From Immersiella caudata (taxonomy: Eukaryota > Ascomycota > Sordariomycetes > Sordariales > Lasiosphaeriaceae): 64,000 nt of DNA. The translations under genes were made by a program, and so were the position numbers. The stretch spans positions 3,100,001 to 3,164,000 of the forward strand of contig JAULSU010000002.1 of the NCBI GenBank assembly GCA_030512335.1. The letters are read 5' to 3'. Below, one piece after another: positions 1 through 10,117 of the stretch. Within the stretch, counting starts at the first letter, position 1; each line of letters opens with the position of its first letter. The notes beneath the pieces are model-generated. The model did no database searches. It worked only from the letters and a program-made list of their open reading frames with translations, and was not told where the DNA came from.

Positions 1-1222
1 GTATGTAGGTACATAAGGCTGGCACACAAGTGGCGGCGCGCAAATCGAGAGTCAAGGGCGTAAGGTTCGAGAGGTTCCATCTGAGAACGCTGCAGTGAAA
101 ACCACAAAGATACGTCATGGATGTTTTGGAAACATCAACTTCCGTATTATCGTGCAGGCATCGAAGAGCGGGAACAGTGTCGCAGGGAACGGAATGGAAG
201 GTGGAATGATTGCTTGCTGAAGGAAGATGATCCCCTCGATGTGCATCGTGCCTTCCCCAACTGCTGGGACTCTAGTACTGATGCCCACTACCAGGTACTA
301 ATTACGTCAATGGCTTTTCCTTTCAACAAAACCCGTGAAAACGTTCTTATCATCCCTCTTTTTCACACCGGCTGCCTCTCCACCAGCCATCAACGTAGAT
401 GGAAACGGGCACGTCCGACCTTTCCTGCAGCGGTTTTCTGCAACCTCGTTTTCGCTTTTCGGTTGTGAGAAGAACAGAAATAACAGGCACATTGCCTGCT
501 ACAAAGCAGTTCGTCACCCTCGGCCTGACATGCAAATTGAAGATGGCGTATGCCCCAAAGTTGGCGCTGTGCGCGTCGTGCGGGCCTTGAGAGGTTCTCG
601 GGCCCTAAAACATGGGAGCTTCCTCCAATTTTCACTCGATCACTCCCACGGCTCCCATCCTCCTCGGGTCCGTGATGAGTTTTTCTGGAGCCCATTGGAC
701 TGGAATGTGTTTTGTCGATGGCTGGTCTTCGTAGTCTCGTCTGGGAGGGTCAGACTATTGACCGCCGATCGTCTTCGCCCCTGACTTATACACATTCTCT
801 TGACGCGTCGTCACCAAGCTTAGGTACACTACGGTCTACCGCGCGAGCTCCCGCTACTGTAGTGTGGGCTCTATTCTCCAAGCATTCCGCGCCCAGGCGT
901 GTACACCACCTCAAGCGCTGCCTCCCTTGCACGCCGATCGGCCCTGGCCTCCCTGGAGACGCGGCTTATAAGCTTAGGCATCTCGTGCAGGTGTCTGTCC
1001 TTGCCAGATCAACCAGCACGGGTGCTTTATGCGTTTCTCTCTCTCTCTCTCTCTTTTGACACACTCGCCGACCGGGAGACTCGTCTCACCTTTACATTTG
1101 CTCTTCTCACACTCCCTTAAATTGGACCTCCTGCTGGCTCGGTTTCTCTATCCCTCAACGGCAGCCTCTTTCTTCCGCATTCCAAGATTCAATATATCGA
1201 CTCTATTTAGCGGCACTCAGCC
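1..1222. other. Intergenic / 5' region of the DUF3405 gene
   Basis: I see no supportable gene here. Several short frames overlap on both strands without recognisable protein content. A TATAA-like string lies near position 966 and a CT-rich tract at about 1037-1054. Both would sit in the promoter or leader of the gene that starts at 1223. Confidence 0.5.
1037..1054. repeat. (CT)n microsatellite
   Basis: A run of about nine CT dinucleotides lies roughly 170 bp upstream of the DUF3405 start codon. Pyrimidine tracts are common in fungal leaders, so this may be core-promoter or 5' UTR sequence. Confidence 0.9.
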
Positions 1223-3583
1223 ATGGAGCGGGCTCCAATTTTCAACACAAGAAAGAAATCAGGGTCTTTCTCGAGCTCCTCCTCCGTCGGCGATGAGAAG
1301 CATGGCCTCTTGCCCTTAGCAAATCACCAGAAACCAAAAATCCGAGTCCGAACACTTCTCGGGCACTGTTTATACCGAAGAGTCATAATATGGACCATTG
1401 CCGTCCTGTCCATTCTCGGCCTGACGGCTTCTACGACGGGGGTTCGCCTCCGACACGGGAGAATCCTAGATTTTGTCGACTTCGGGCAAGGCGGGCCGGA
1501 CTCGAGGGGCAGAGGTGAAGAAGGCATCACCTTTGTGGTAACGGCACCGGGACGCGATGGATCCGAAGCACAGGACTCGGAACCGAGTTATCAAGACGAT
1601 CAAGGCGACGAGGAAATCTTGCACGGCTGGCTCGAGTTCAGACAGTGAGCATGCCCAAGAGCCTTTGTACCCGGCGCCGCTAACATTCTCAGCCTCGATG
1701 GCTACTTCACCGGTATCAAGGCGCTGGTTTCACCCCAGCACTACACGGCCGAGTATCCTCAACCCCAGGGAGCGAAGCAAACCGTCCCTACGCCGACGAT
1801 GTCGAGAATGCCAACGCCTACCGCCTACGTTCCATATCCGGATTACGACTCGAGGCAGTACTTGGACCGGTACCACGAGGTAGAGGTGTGCTATCTCGAC
1901 AAAGAAAAGACCACGCCCGCGCCCAACCTGTACGCCTACAACGGAGTCGTCCAAGGTCAGCCTGAGCCTGTCGTTGGCTCGCACAGCCTTCTCGGCCTAC
2001 GGGACGACATTTGCTTCGACAGGTTCGGGAGGTACGGGCCGTACGGATTTGGCTACAGTAATAGCGATGGCGGCCTGGAAGTCGGCATGGACACGGAACA
2101 GGAGGCCAGCCACCCTGTCTGGGCCAAGACGGGCAAGATCAATTACAGCGGCATGGACTGGGGTGATGCCCAGGACCGGTGCTACAACTCGAACAGGAGG
2201 CGCTTCATTGGGGCTGGAGGAGACTGGTCAACCCACGCCCCCAGCGGCCGGGCCAAGATCTCGAGGACCGCTATTGTGGTGCGCACCTACATCGGCGTCG
2301 AGTGGACACCACATGTGATCCTCAACTTCCGGGCCTTGATCTCCGAGCTTGCGCTCCGCTCCGGAGGCGAGTACGGCGTCCACTTTTTGCTTCACGTCCG
2401 CGACGACGATGCTCCGATTTGGGCCGACGCAGCAGTCGCGCAGCAGGTGCTGGACGACTACGTCCCCCTCGAGTTTCATAGCATCTGCACGCTCTGGTCT
2501 GAAGCGCAGATGCGGCTGCTGTACCCTGGTAGTTTCGGTGAGTCCTTTTCCGACCCAAGCAACGCCGATATCCACGGCGTGTACCGCAGCGCACACATGC
2601 CGCTTCAAGACTTTGCCATGAAGCACCCCGAGTACGCCCACTTTTGGAACTGGGAGATGGACATGCGGTTCCTCGGCAATTACTACGAGCTTTTCGACCG
2701 CCTCGGCGCCTGGGCAAAGGAGCAAACCCGAATGGAGATGTGGGAACGCGCACAGAAGTACTACATCCCCCGTTACCACGGAAGCTGGGACAACTTCACC
2801 CGCGTCGTCCACGACGAAATCATCACCAGCGGTCGCGGATCTGTCCTCGGCCCCGTTGACTTCCCGGGCCGATTCCCCACGCGCGCCGAGCAGTCTGGTC
2901 AGACCTTCCTGCCGCACTCCTGCTATCGCGCTCGCAACGGCGACGAGATGTGGAACCGCTGCGGTGTCGGCGAGGATGCCGATCTCATCACTCTAAACCC
3001 GCTCTTCGACACCGACGAATCTGGCTGGGTCTTCGCAGAGGATGTCACCGGATATGACCGGGCGTTGCCCATTCCGCCCCGGCGCTGCGCCATCGTAACC
3101 GCTTCCCGTCTTTCTCGCCGCCTCCTCGAAATAATGCACGAGGAAACCTGGCGCATGCACCACGCCATGTTCAGCGAGATGTTTCCTGCCTCCATGGCGC
3201 TCCACCACGGGCTCAAGGCCGTGTATGCGCCCCATCCGGTCTACCTCGACCGAGAGTGGGATCTTCAGTCCGTTGATGCCGCTTTTAACGGCGGCCGAGA
3301 CCACTCCACCTCCGGCCATGGGAGTCCGTTTGGATTTGAGAATGAGCACAACCACAAGGGCGCGACGTGGTACTACCACAGTGAGTTTGCAGGCTTGCTG
3401 TGGAGGAGGTGGCTGGGATATGCGCAGATGGACGGGAGAGGAGACAATGGCGGGAGATTTGGCAGTGGGAAGCTGAGAGGGGGGAGGGAGGAGGAGGAGA
3501 GCAGGGGCGCCACGGGGAGGATGTGCTTAAGGAGTATGCTGGTGCATCCCATCAAGTGGGAAAACCCGGCGGATCTGGAGTGA
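1223..3583 (+). CDS. DUF3405 family type II membrane protein
   Basis: Two exons, 1223-1644 and 1693-3583, give 770 residues. The 48-bp intron has a GTGAGC donor, a CTAAC branch point and a CAG acceptor. The start at 1223 lies in good context (gccATGG). Residues 1-50 are basic and hydrophilic, followed by one hydrophobic segment at about 54-70 and then a long extracytoplasmic region. This is the layout of a type II Golgi or ER membrane protein. The C-terminal part, from the tyrosine-rich YPDYDSRQYL stretch through HVRDDDAPIW and FWNWEMDMRF, matches fungal DUF3405 proteins as I know them. The acidic DDD cluster recalls glycosyltransferase metal-binding motifs, but the biochemical role of the family is not established and a transferase function is only inferred. 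The last 50 residues are low-complexity Gly/Arg/Glu. It is a single transcription unit on the plus strand, followed after a 1.8-kb gap by the trehalase. Confidence 0.85.
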
Positions 3584-5344
3584 TTTCGGGCTGCGTTGTG
3601 TTTTGAGGTTGCGGCATGGCAATGCGGGTTGGATCTTTGTTTGGATAATGGAAAGGGGAATACTGGCGCACTGGGGTTCTGCCGCTTTCGCTGTCCGATC
3701 AAGCTGCCGGGATGTGTATTAGTAAGGCAGTTTGAAATAGGAGCCGTAATAACTTGCAAATCGCGTCTGCTATCAGTTGGTCCACGACTGTTGAGGATCG
3801 ACTGTTGAGAGGGTGTTGATGTGGTCTTCAGGGGCTATGTTGAAGATGTCGAGATCTGCCAAGGCTCATCACGGACCCCCACGCGCCATATCCTTGCAGC
3901 GCTGCAGGCTAAGGGCAATCAAGACTTTTTTTTGCTGCTGCATTGTTTGCGGTGTTGCGCAGCCATCGTGAGGCACGAGACCCGAAGAGTTTGATCCAGC
4001 CCGCTGGAATGAGTTGCGGCGGTTTTTATTCGCGCGCTGGCACGTACGGCGTGTCATCCCTCCCACGACTGCGAGCGGGCAGGAAGGAAAATCGTGGGGT
4101 AATGACCACCCACGATCTTCAGCCCTGCAACCTGGAACCGAGCCGCGGAGTCGAGATCTTGGAGGATTCCGGGGCGCGGGGCTTTTTCCTGGCTTTGTGG
4201 GTGGCATTCCGCTCTTTATTTTTGGCCTGAATACCTATCGTCAACCACGTGGCCATAACAACTCAACTGAACGGAAACTTTGGCACAAGACCACAGCAGG
4301 GGCTGCAAAAGAAAATGCTGCGTCCGTAATAGCAACGCCAACCTGGTCGTGTTCGTCATAGATTGTGGATCGAGGCAGAGGAGTCCACATACCCCCGCTC
4401 CTAAGTAGCATCGGAGCTCAATTGGGGGATCAGGGGGCTGAGGATGACAAGCTGAAAGGTTTTACACACCTCCCTCGTCCCCAAGTCTTACGCGCGTCCG
4501 GGATTGCTTAAGTGGTTGCATATTGGCGAGCTGCAGGGTCGCATGTCATTGCGCTCCGACTGCGCTGTGCTCGTTGCGATTGGGGCACTAAACGGGATGC
4601 AATGGCAGCCCCGCGGAGCCTCGACACGCCGTATCTTTGGGTGGTGCTGGGCTCTGAAGAAGTGACTTCATCGGGCGTCTTTATTATCTCAGCTGAAAAA
4701 TGTGCCCGATCCAGTGCTGGCAAGAGTTTTCGCATCACAAACGGAAAGACCTGATCAGGCACCTTAAACGAAAGAGTTTACAGCTTCACACAGCCGCTTC
4801 CTGTCCATAGTACCTCCATTAAGTTGCATGTCCCAGCTTCCGCAGCAACCCGGCTCCTCCACTCCTCTCCTCCCTGCAACAAACTCACACAGCTCACTTC
4901 TTGCTTTTCCCATGCGCTTCTTTTATGGGCCCGCGTGACCGCATTTTCGATTTGAGGCGTCCAATTTCTATTCCCCACTATTCCGTACCTACCTAAAACA
5001 TTCCCACCGTGGCGGCGAGATACCCCTGCTCCTCAGTTCTCTTACCTCTGCATCTGCTTTCCCAGAACCGAAGCATACACCTATTATACACCGAAATACT
5101 TGTTATAATTCCTCTTCTCTCCTTCTTCGAGTTCTAGAGCGGATCAAGAACACGGCATATCTACTTTCGAGGGACCATCGATAAGAAAGTTAGCCTGCGG
5201 CTCTTGTGAGCTCTGCCAGCTGATTGACGGTCTGGCCCCGATAACGACGGGGACCCCGCCATCCATCGTCATACAACCCCTTCCGCCAATTGCTGGGCTT
5301 CAACCGATCGCCCAATTCTTCTCACAACACATCCAGTCCCGACA
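3584..5344. other. Intergenic: DUF3405 3' region and trehalase promoter
   Basis: I see no convincing coding sequence. Short frames on both strands lack family features. The last 500 bp are pyrimidine-rich and contain CCCCT stress-element-like pentamers, consistent with a trehalase promoter and 5' leader. Confidence 0.5.
5023..5281 (+). promoter_or_regulatory. Possible STRE-like CCCCT elements upstream of trehalase
   Basis: Two CCCCT pentamers occur at 5023-5027 and 5277-5281, within about 320 bp of the trehalase start. In yeasts CCCCT/AGGGG is the stress response element bound by Msn2/4-type zinc fingers, and neutral trehalase is a classic stress gene. The pentamer is short and frequent by chance, so the regulatory role is an inference. 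Confidence 0.25.
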
Positions 5345-7799
5345 ATGGTTGCCCAGCCGCCAGTGGCAGCGCCGCGGACTCGGGGCTCAGTCGACGATCA
5401 CGGGGTCTTCGACGATGCCAAGACCTATTACACCGCCGACGAGCGACATAACAGTAGAGCCGGTCCTCGGACTCGGACATACTCTCAGGTAGGTCGGCGA
5501 TCCGAACACTTCAGTCCATTGCTAACTGGCTTGTTGTAGAACGGTCTGGCCAAGCAATTCGAACGGCTGGGTCTGAAGGAGCCGTTCCGACGCGGCAGTC
5601 ACGGTAGGATGAGCCAAGTACGCCACGTGCTTTCGTAGAGTGTTGACATGGGGACGCAGATGAGTCGACCATTCCCCACCATCGACGCTTTCTCGTCGAT
5701 GTGGACGCAACGCTGGCGAGCTTGCAATCGCAGGAGGATACGGATGGCAACATGCAAATCACCATTGAGGACAACGGGCCGAAGGTATGGACTAGTTTGG
5801 GAAAGATGGCGGCTTGACCCACCTAGACTGACACTCGTTCTACCGCAGGTCTTGTCACTCCGTACAGCGGCTTCGAATGGTCACAACAGATTTGACGTTC
5901 GTGGCACCTACATGCTGTCCAACCTTCTCCAAGAGCTATCTCTGGCCAAGGAATATGGGCGGAAGCAAATCGTCCTGGACGAGGCAAGACTGAACGAGAA
6001 CCCAGTCAACCGGCTGTCTCGTCTAATCCGCGATCACTTCTGGGAGGGGCTGACGAGACGAATTGATGCTTCGAGTATCGAGATCGCCGCTCGTGACCCG
6101 AAGGACTGGACTGACGACCCTCGGCCACGCATCTATATTCCCAGAGGTGCTCCGGAGCAGTACGAGTACTACACCAAGTTGGCCCAGGAGAAACCGGACA
6201 TCCGCCTCGACGTCCAGCTTCTACCGGAGAAGATTACCCCGGAGATTGTCCGGGACATGAATTCCAAGCCCGGTCTTCTGGCGGTTGACATGGAGAAGAT
6301 TGTGGACCCGAAAACTGGCGAGATAACACTCAAGGGTCGCCCCTTCGTTGTGCCAGGAGGACGCTTCAATGAGCTGTATGGATGGGACAGCTACATGGAG
6401 TCCCTTGGGCTGTTGGTGAACGACAAGGTTGACCTCGCCAAGTCGATGGTGCTGAACTTCTGCTTCTGCATCAAGCACTACGGCAAGATTCTCAACGCCA
6501 CCAGGTCGTACTACCTCTGCCGGTCACAGCCACCCTTCCTGACCGACATGGCTCTTCGGGTCTACGAACGAATCAAGCATGAGCCTGATGCCGTTGACTT
6601 TCTCCGCACCGCCCTTCTCGCTGCGATCAAGGAATATCACAGCGTCTGGACGGCAGAGCCCCGTCTCGATCCAGTCACAGGCCTCTCGAGGTACCGGCCA
6701 GAAGGTCTCGGAGTCCCTCCCGAGACTGAAGCTGGCCACTTCCTTCACATTCTCGAGCCATATGCAGAGAAGCATGGCCTCTCCTTCGAGGAGTTTGTGG
6801 AAAAGTACAACAGCGGAGAAATCAAGGAGCCCAAGTTGGATGAATATTTCCTTCATGACCGCGCAGTGAGAGAGTCTGGTCACGACACGACCTACCGACT
6901 GGAGGGTGTGTGCGCCAATCTTGCGACCATCGACCTCAACTCGCTCCTTTTCAAGTACGAGATCGACATTGCGCGAACCATCCGCAATATTTTCCATGAC
7001 AAGTTGCTCGTCCCCGAGGAGTATTGTGTCGGCGACATGAAACCGGGACACGTCGAGACGTCGGCAATTTGGGAGCGCCGGGCAAAGCGACGCAAGCTGG
7101 CCATCGACAAGTACCTCTGGAACAAGGAAGATGGCTTCTACTACGATTACGACACTGCGAAGCGCCAACAATGCAAGTATGAGAGCTGCACAACTTTCTG
7201 GGCGCTCTGGGCGGGTGTCAGCGCTCCACACCAAGCCGCAGCCATGGTGACGAATGCGCTTCCCAAGTTCGAGGCATTTGGAGGTTTGCTCTCCGGGACA
7301 CAGGAAAGCCGAGGAGAGATCGGACTCGACCGACCCAACCGACAGTGGGACTATCCCTATGGCTGGGCACCCCAGCAAATGTTGGCATGGACAGGTCTTT
7401 ACCGGTACGGCTACACAGAGGAAGCCGAGCGTCTGGCCTACAAGTGGCTCTTCATGATCACCAAGGCCTTCGTCGACTTCAACGGCGTGGTGGTGGAGAA
7501 GTATGATGTCACGAGGCCAATTGACCCACACAGAGTGGACGCCGAGTACGGCAACCAAGGTCTAGACTTTAAAGGCGTCGCCAAGGAAGGGTGAGTGTTT
7601 TCTGTGCCTGCCCTACGTTTCTTTGACGCATAAGGCTGACAATTGGTGCAGATTCGGATGGGTCAACGCAAGCTACATCTTCGGCCTGCAGATTGTGAAC
7701 GCTCACATGCGGCGCGCGCTCGGAACGTTGACGCCGTATGATACGTTTGTGAAGGCGGTGCAGGAGAACCATGCTAAGACTCTGGCTGAGCTCGTCTGA
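5345..7799 (+). CDS. NTH1: Neutral (cytosolic, Ca2+/PKA-regulated) trehalase
   Basis: Hydrolyses alpha,alpha-trehalose to two glucose in the cytosol (GH37), mobilising the stress and storage sugar. Exons 5345-5488, 5540-5603, 5660-5784, 5849-7590 and 7652-7799 give 740 residues, typical for the neutral class. Introns are 51-64 bp. The N-terminal regulatory region has a protein kinase A-type site RRGS (Ser-68). It is followed by the EF-like calcium loop DTDGNMQITIED at residues 96-107, whose Asp-96, Asp-98, Asn-100, Gln-102 and Asp-107 repeat the ligand spacing known for yeast Nth1. Trehalase signature 1 (PGGRFNELYGWDSY, about 280-293) and signature 2 (QWDYPYGWAP, 610-619) are both intact, and the C-terminal GFGWVNASY region follows the last intron. 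There is no signal peptide, which separates it from acid trehalases. Activation by PKA phosphorylation, 14-3-3 binding and calcium is inferred from the family. Confidence 0.97.
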
Positions 7800-9088
7800 T
7801 CTCCCCTGCACCCTTTCATGTTCGAACTGAAGACATTGACGAAAGCTTCGATGTTGAAGCCGCTAGGAGAGAGAGAGAGAGAGAGAGAGAGCGAAGCAGC
7901 CCATAACCGCCTAGTTCTCTATCCTTGCTTAAACATTCAACAGCACTCATTAGGCCGAAGCATTCTTGGTAGACTGTATCATAAGGGTGAGGGGCGAGGG
8001 AGGTGCATCGTCAAAGCCCATCAGAACAGAGCAGACACTGGAACCTGAGGTTACAGTTGTATTTGCCAATCAAGCATTGGGATATGATGTGGTAGACAGT
8101 GCCAATTGGGGCTTTGTGTGCATCGTGGTGTACTCAGCTTCAATTGTAAATCGAGATACCTATGAACCACACGATACACGCTTATCTTGAGGATTTTTCA
8201 TGAAATGAACTGGATTGTATGATAAGACTGTAATGTTAAGGCGATTGGTAGCTGGCGTGACCGTTTCCTGTGAAGGTTACAAACAGATCGTATTTTCCTG
8301 CCTACCTCATCGCTGGCTGAACAGCTTCCCAGCACCATGTATCCCATAGCACAAAGCCCCGTACTGAGGTACCAGATACCCGGAACTGTGTTGATGTAGT
8401 TCATCCTGAAGGTCTCATCAAAAAATCTTTTATGCGCGGGAAAGCCGTTTTGCATTTAGAATCAGGTACCTAATCATATACCTATCAAGAGGAGGTCAGC
8501 TCCCGAAAAGCCTCTTTCCACCATCCCTTACCCTTCTTGCTTACCACCTGGGCTCGTTCTCTGTTGTGCCTCATCCAATCACCAAGCTATTCTGCTGTTC
8601 CCAGTATCCTACCTCAGCAAGCCCACGACTTTCAGCCAGTAAGCTTTTCGTTCCATCCATCTCGATCGCGAATCAAGCTAAAGCTCAAAGGGGAATATTG
8701 GGGCAAAACAGCAGTCGCAAAAAAGGTATAAAGTGGCCGAGCAATCATCGCCCCGAAAAAAGAGGGTTGCCGAAAAGGATGGGAAGAGAAGAAGAAAAAA
8801 AAACTCCCAGAGATATCATCCCACTCTTGCTATCGAGAAACATAACAGCAAAACTCCTATTTCTGTCTGGTTCGCCAAACCCTGTTCCCAAGCGCCCCCT
8901 CTTCAGACAGATCATAACGGATAGGCAACGAGATAGTCGTCTTTGTTCTGGCTTTTCGATTTGTCTTCTTAGGTCTCTGGTATTTGAAACGTAGGGGTAC
9001 TGAAGTAACGAGAATAGTCCTCCACAACTCAATCTGGCCCGATGGTAGGGGCATTCCGACGGCATCACACCATGCAGGACCCTGTATT
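7800..9088. other. Convergent intergenic region
   Basis: This lies between the trehalase stop on the plus strand and the stop of the minus-strand gene ending at 9089, so it should hold both 3' UTRs and terminators. It contains a GA microsatellite and palindromic TACCTA-type motifs near 8466. I see no gene. Confidence 0.5.
7867..7891. repeat. (GA)n microsatellite
   Basis: About twelve uninterrupted GA units lie 70 bp past the trehalase stop codon, probably inside its 3' UTR. The tract is likely polymorphic in length between strains. Confidence 0.95.
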
Positions 9089-10117
9089 CTAGACAGGGCT
9101 TGATGGCAGGCTACGGAGCACGCTCAGGTCACCGCTGCCTGTCCTCCGCAGGGCTTGCGACATGGTCTCAATGGCAAGCTCTCCGCTCACAGTTGGGCTT
9201 CCGGGAGGTGGTACTTGAAGGCCGGGGCTGCCAAGAGGTTTCCTGCTTGGAGACATCTCGAGACCTTTGACTGACCCGGATTTGCTTGTGGGTGGGCTTG
9301 TCTCCGGGCCGCCCGCAGAGGATACCGGCGAGCGGATTGGCGATGGCGAGCGGTTTGTAATGCCCATGGAGGCCAAACTGGTGAGCCCCGCGAGGTGCAT
9401 GCTATCGCGGGAGCCCGCAATACCGTGACCTTGCTCTGCCTGTACGACATCGGCAAAGGAGATGAAGCTGAGGCGGCGCACGTCGGTTGTATCAAAGCTG
9501 CCATAGTTGGATGCGCTATCGGTCCCTTTTTCGGATGCAAAAGCAGCCAGCTCGTCGGCCCAGCTAGGCTCAAGAAGGCCGCCGCCAGTCACTGTGAAGG
9601 CGGCGGGTTGGTGAGAAGTGTGTGTGATGATTTCTACGTCATTGGGGTCTAGGTGGCCGTCCGTGATGGCCTCGGAGGACGCATCGAGCACTGGCGGGAT
9701 GTAGTTCTCGGTCTGAATGTGGGAGGGGATCGCAGGCGAGTTCGGGGCCAAGATGGTGCTTTCTTGCACATCGCGCTCAAAGATCTGGCTCCCCGCGGGG
9801 GACGCGAGGCGGGGTGACGAGGCGAACGCCCTGCTGGGAGAAGCAGGGGAGAAGTGCGGGTGCTCGACTTGGACGGGCGATGCGTTGGCAGACCGCCTTG
9901 CTGCCACGGTTTGCGCCGGTTCTGACCTGGCGGGCAGCTTTATTGGCTCTTCTGTCTTTTTCTTGCCGAACCCGAACAGAGTCCTCTTCTTCTTCTTTTC
10001 CTCGCCTTGAACCGCTCGTGGGGTGGAATCACCAGCACTCGTCTCGGCCTCCAGGGGTTCTGACAACCTGGGAATGGGTTGCCCGGCGTGGGCTGTCGGG
10101 GTGTTTGCGAGGCTCAT
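9089..10117 (-). CDS. Conserved fungal Ser/Pro-rich protein of unknown function
   Basis: An unspliced frame of 342 codons from the ATG at 10117. The protein is serine/proline-rich with a basic KKKKRTLFGFGKKK segment near the N-terminus, and a more ordered block in the middle (EPSWADELAAFASEKG, then DVRRLSFISFADVVQ) that looks conserved. The C-terminal third carries many SP dipeptides (SPSPIRSPVSS), plausible kinase sites. I do not recognise a catalytic domain, signal peptide or membrane segment. The frame stays open upstream of the chosen ATG back to an AG at 10209-10210. That AG is preceded by a CTAAC branch-like motif, and the extra residues (for example SSSFRLPEAGNRESPARPF) look protein-like. 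The true start may therefore lie in an upstream exon I could not fix. The gene is divergent from the MRP-L20 gene across 2.7 kb. Confidence 0.7.
   Translation of the reverse strand: MSLANTPTAHAGQPIPRLSEPLEAETSAGDSTPRAVQGEEKKKKRTLFGFGKKKTEEPIKLPARSEPAQTVAARRSANASPVQVEHPHFSPASPSRAFASSPRLASPAGSQIFERDVQESTILAPNSPAIPSHIQTENYIPPVLDASSEAITDGHLDPNDVEIITHTSHQPAAFTVTGGGLLEPSWADELAAFASEKGTDSASNYGSFDTTDVRRLSFISFADVVQAEQGHGIAGSRDSMHLAGLTSLASMGITNRSPSPIRSPVSSAGGPETSPPTSKSGSVKGLEMSPSRKPLGSPGLQVPPPGSPTVSGELAIETMSQALRRTGSGDLSVLRSLPSSPV

Noticed and set aside
6524..7558. 344-codon minus-strand frame over the trehalase
   Set aside because: Antisense shadow of the GH37 catalytic exon.
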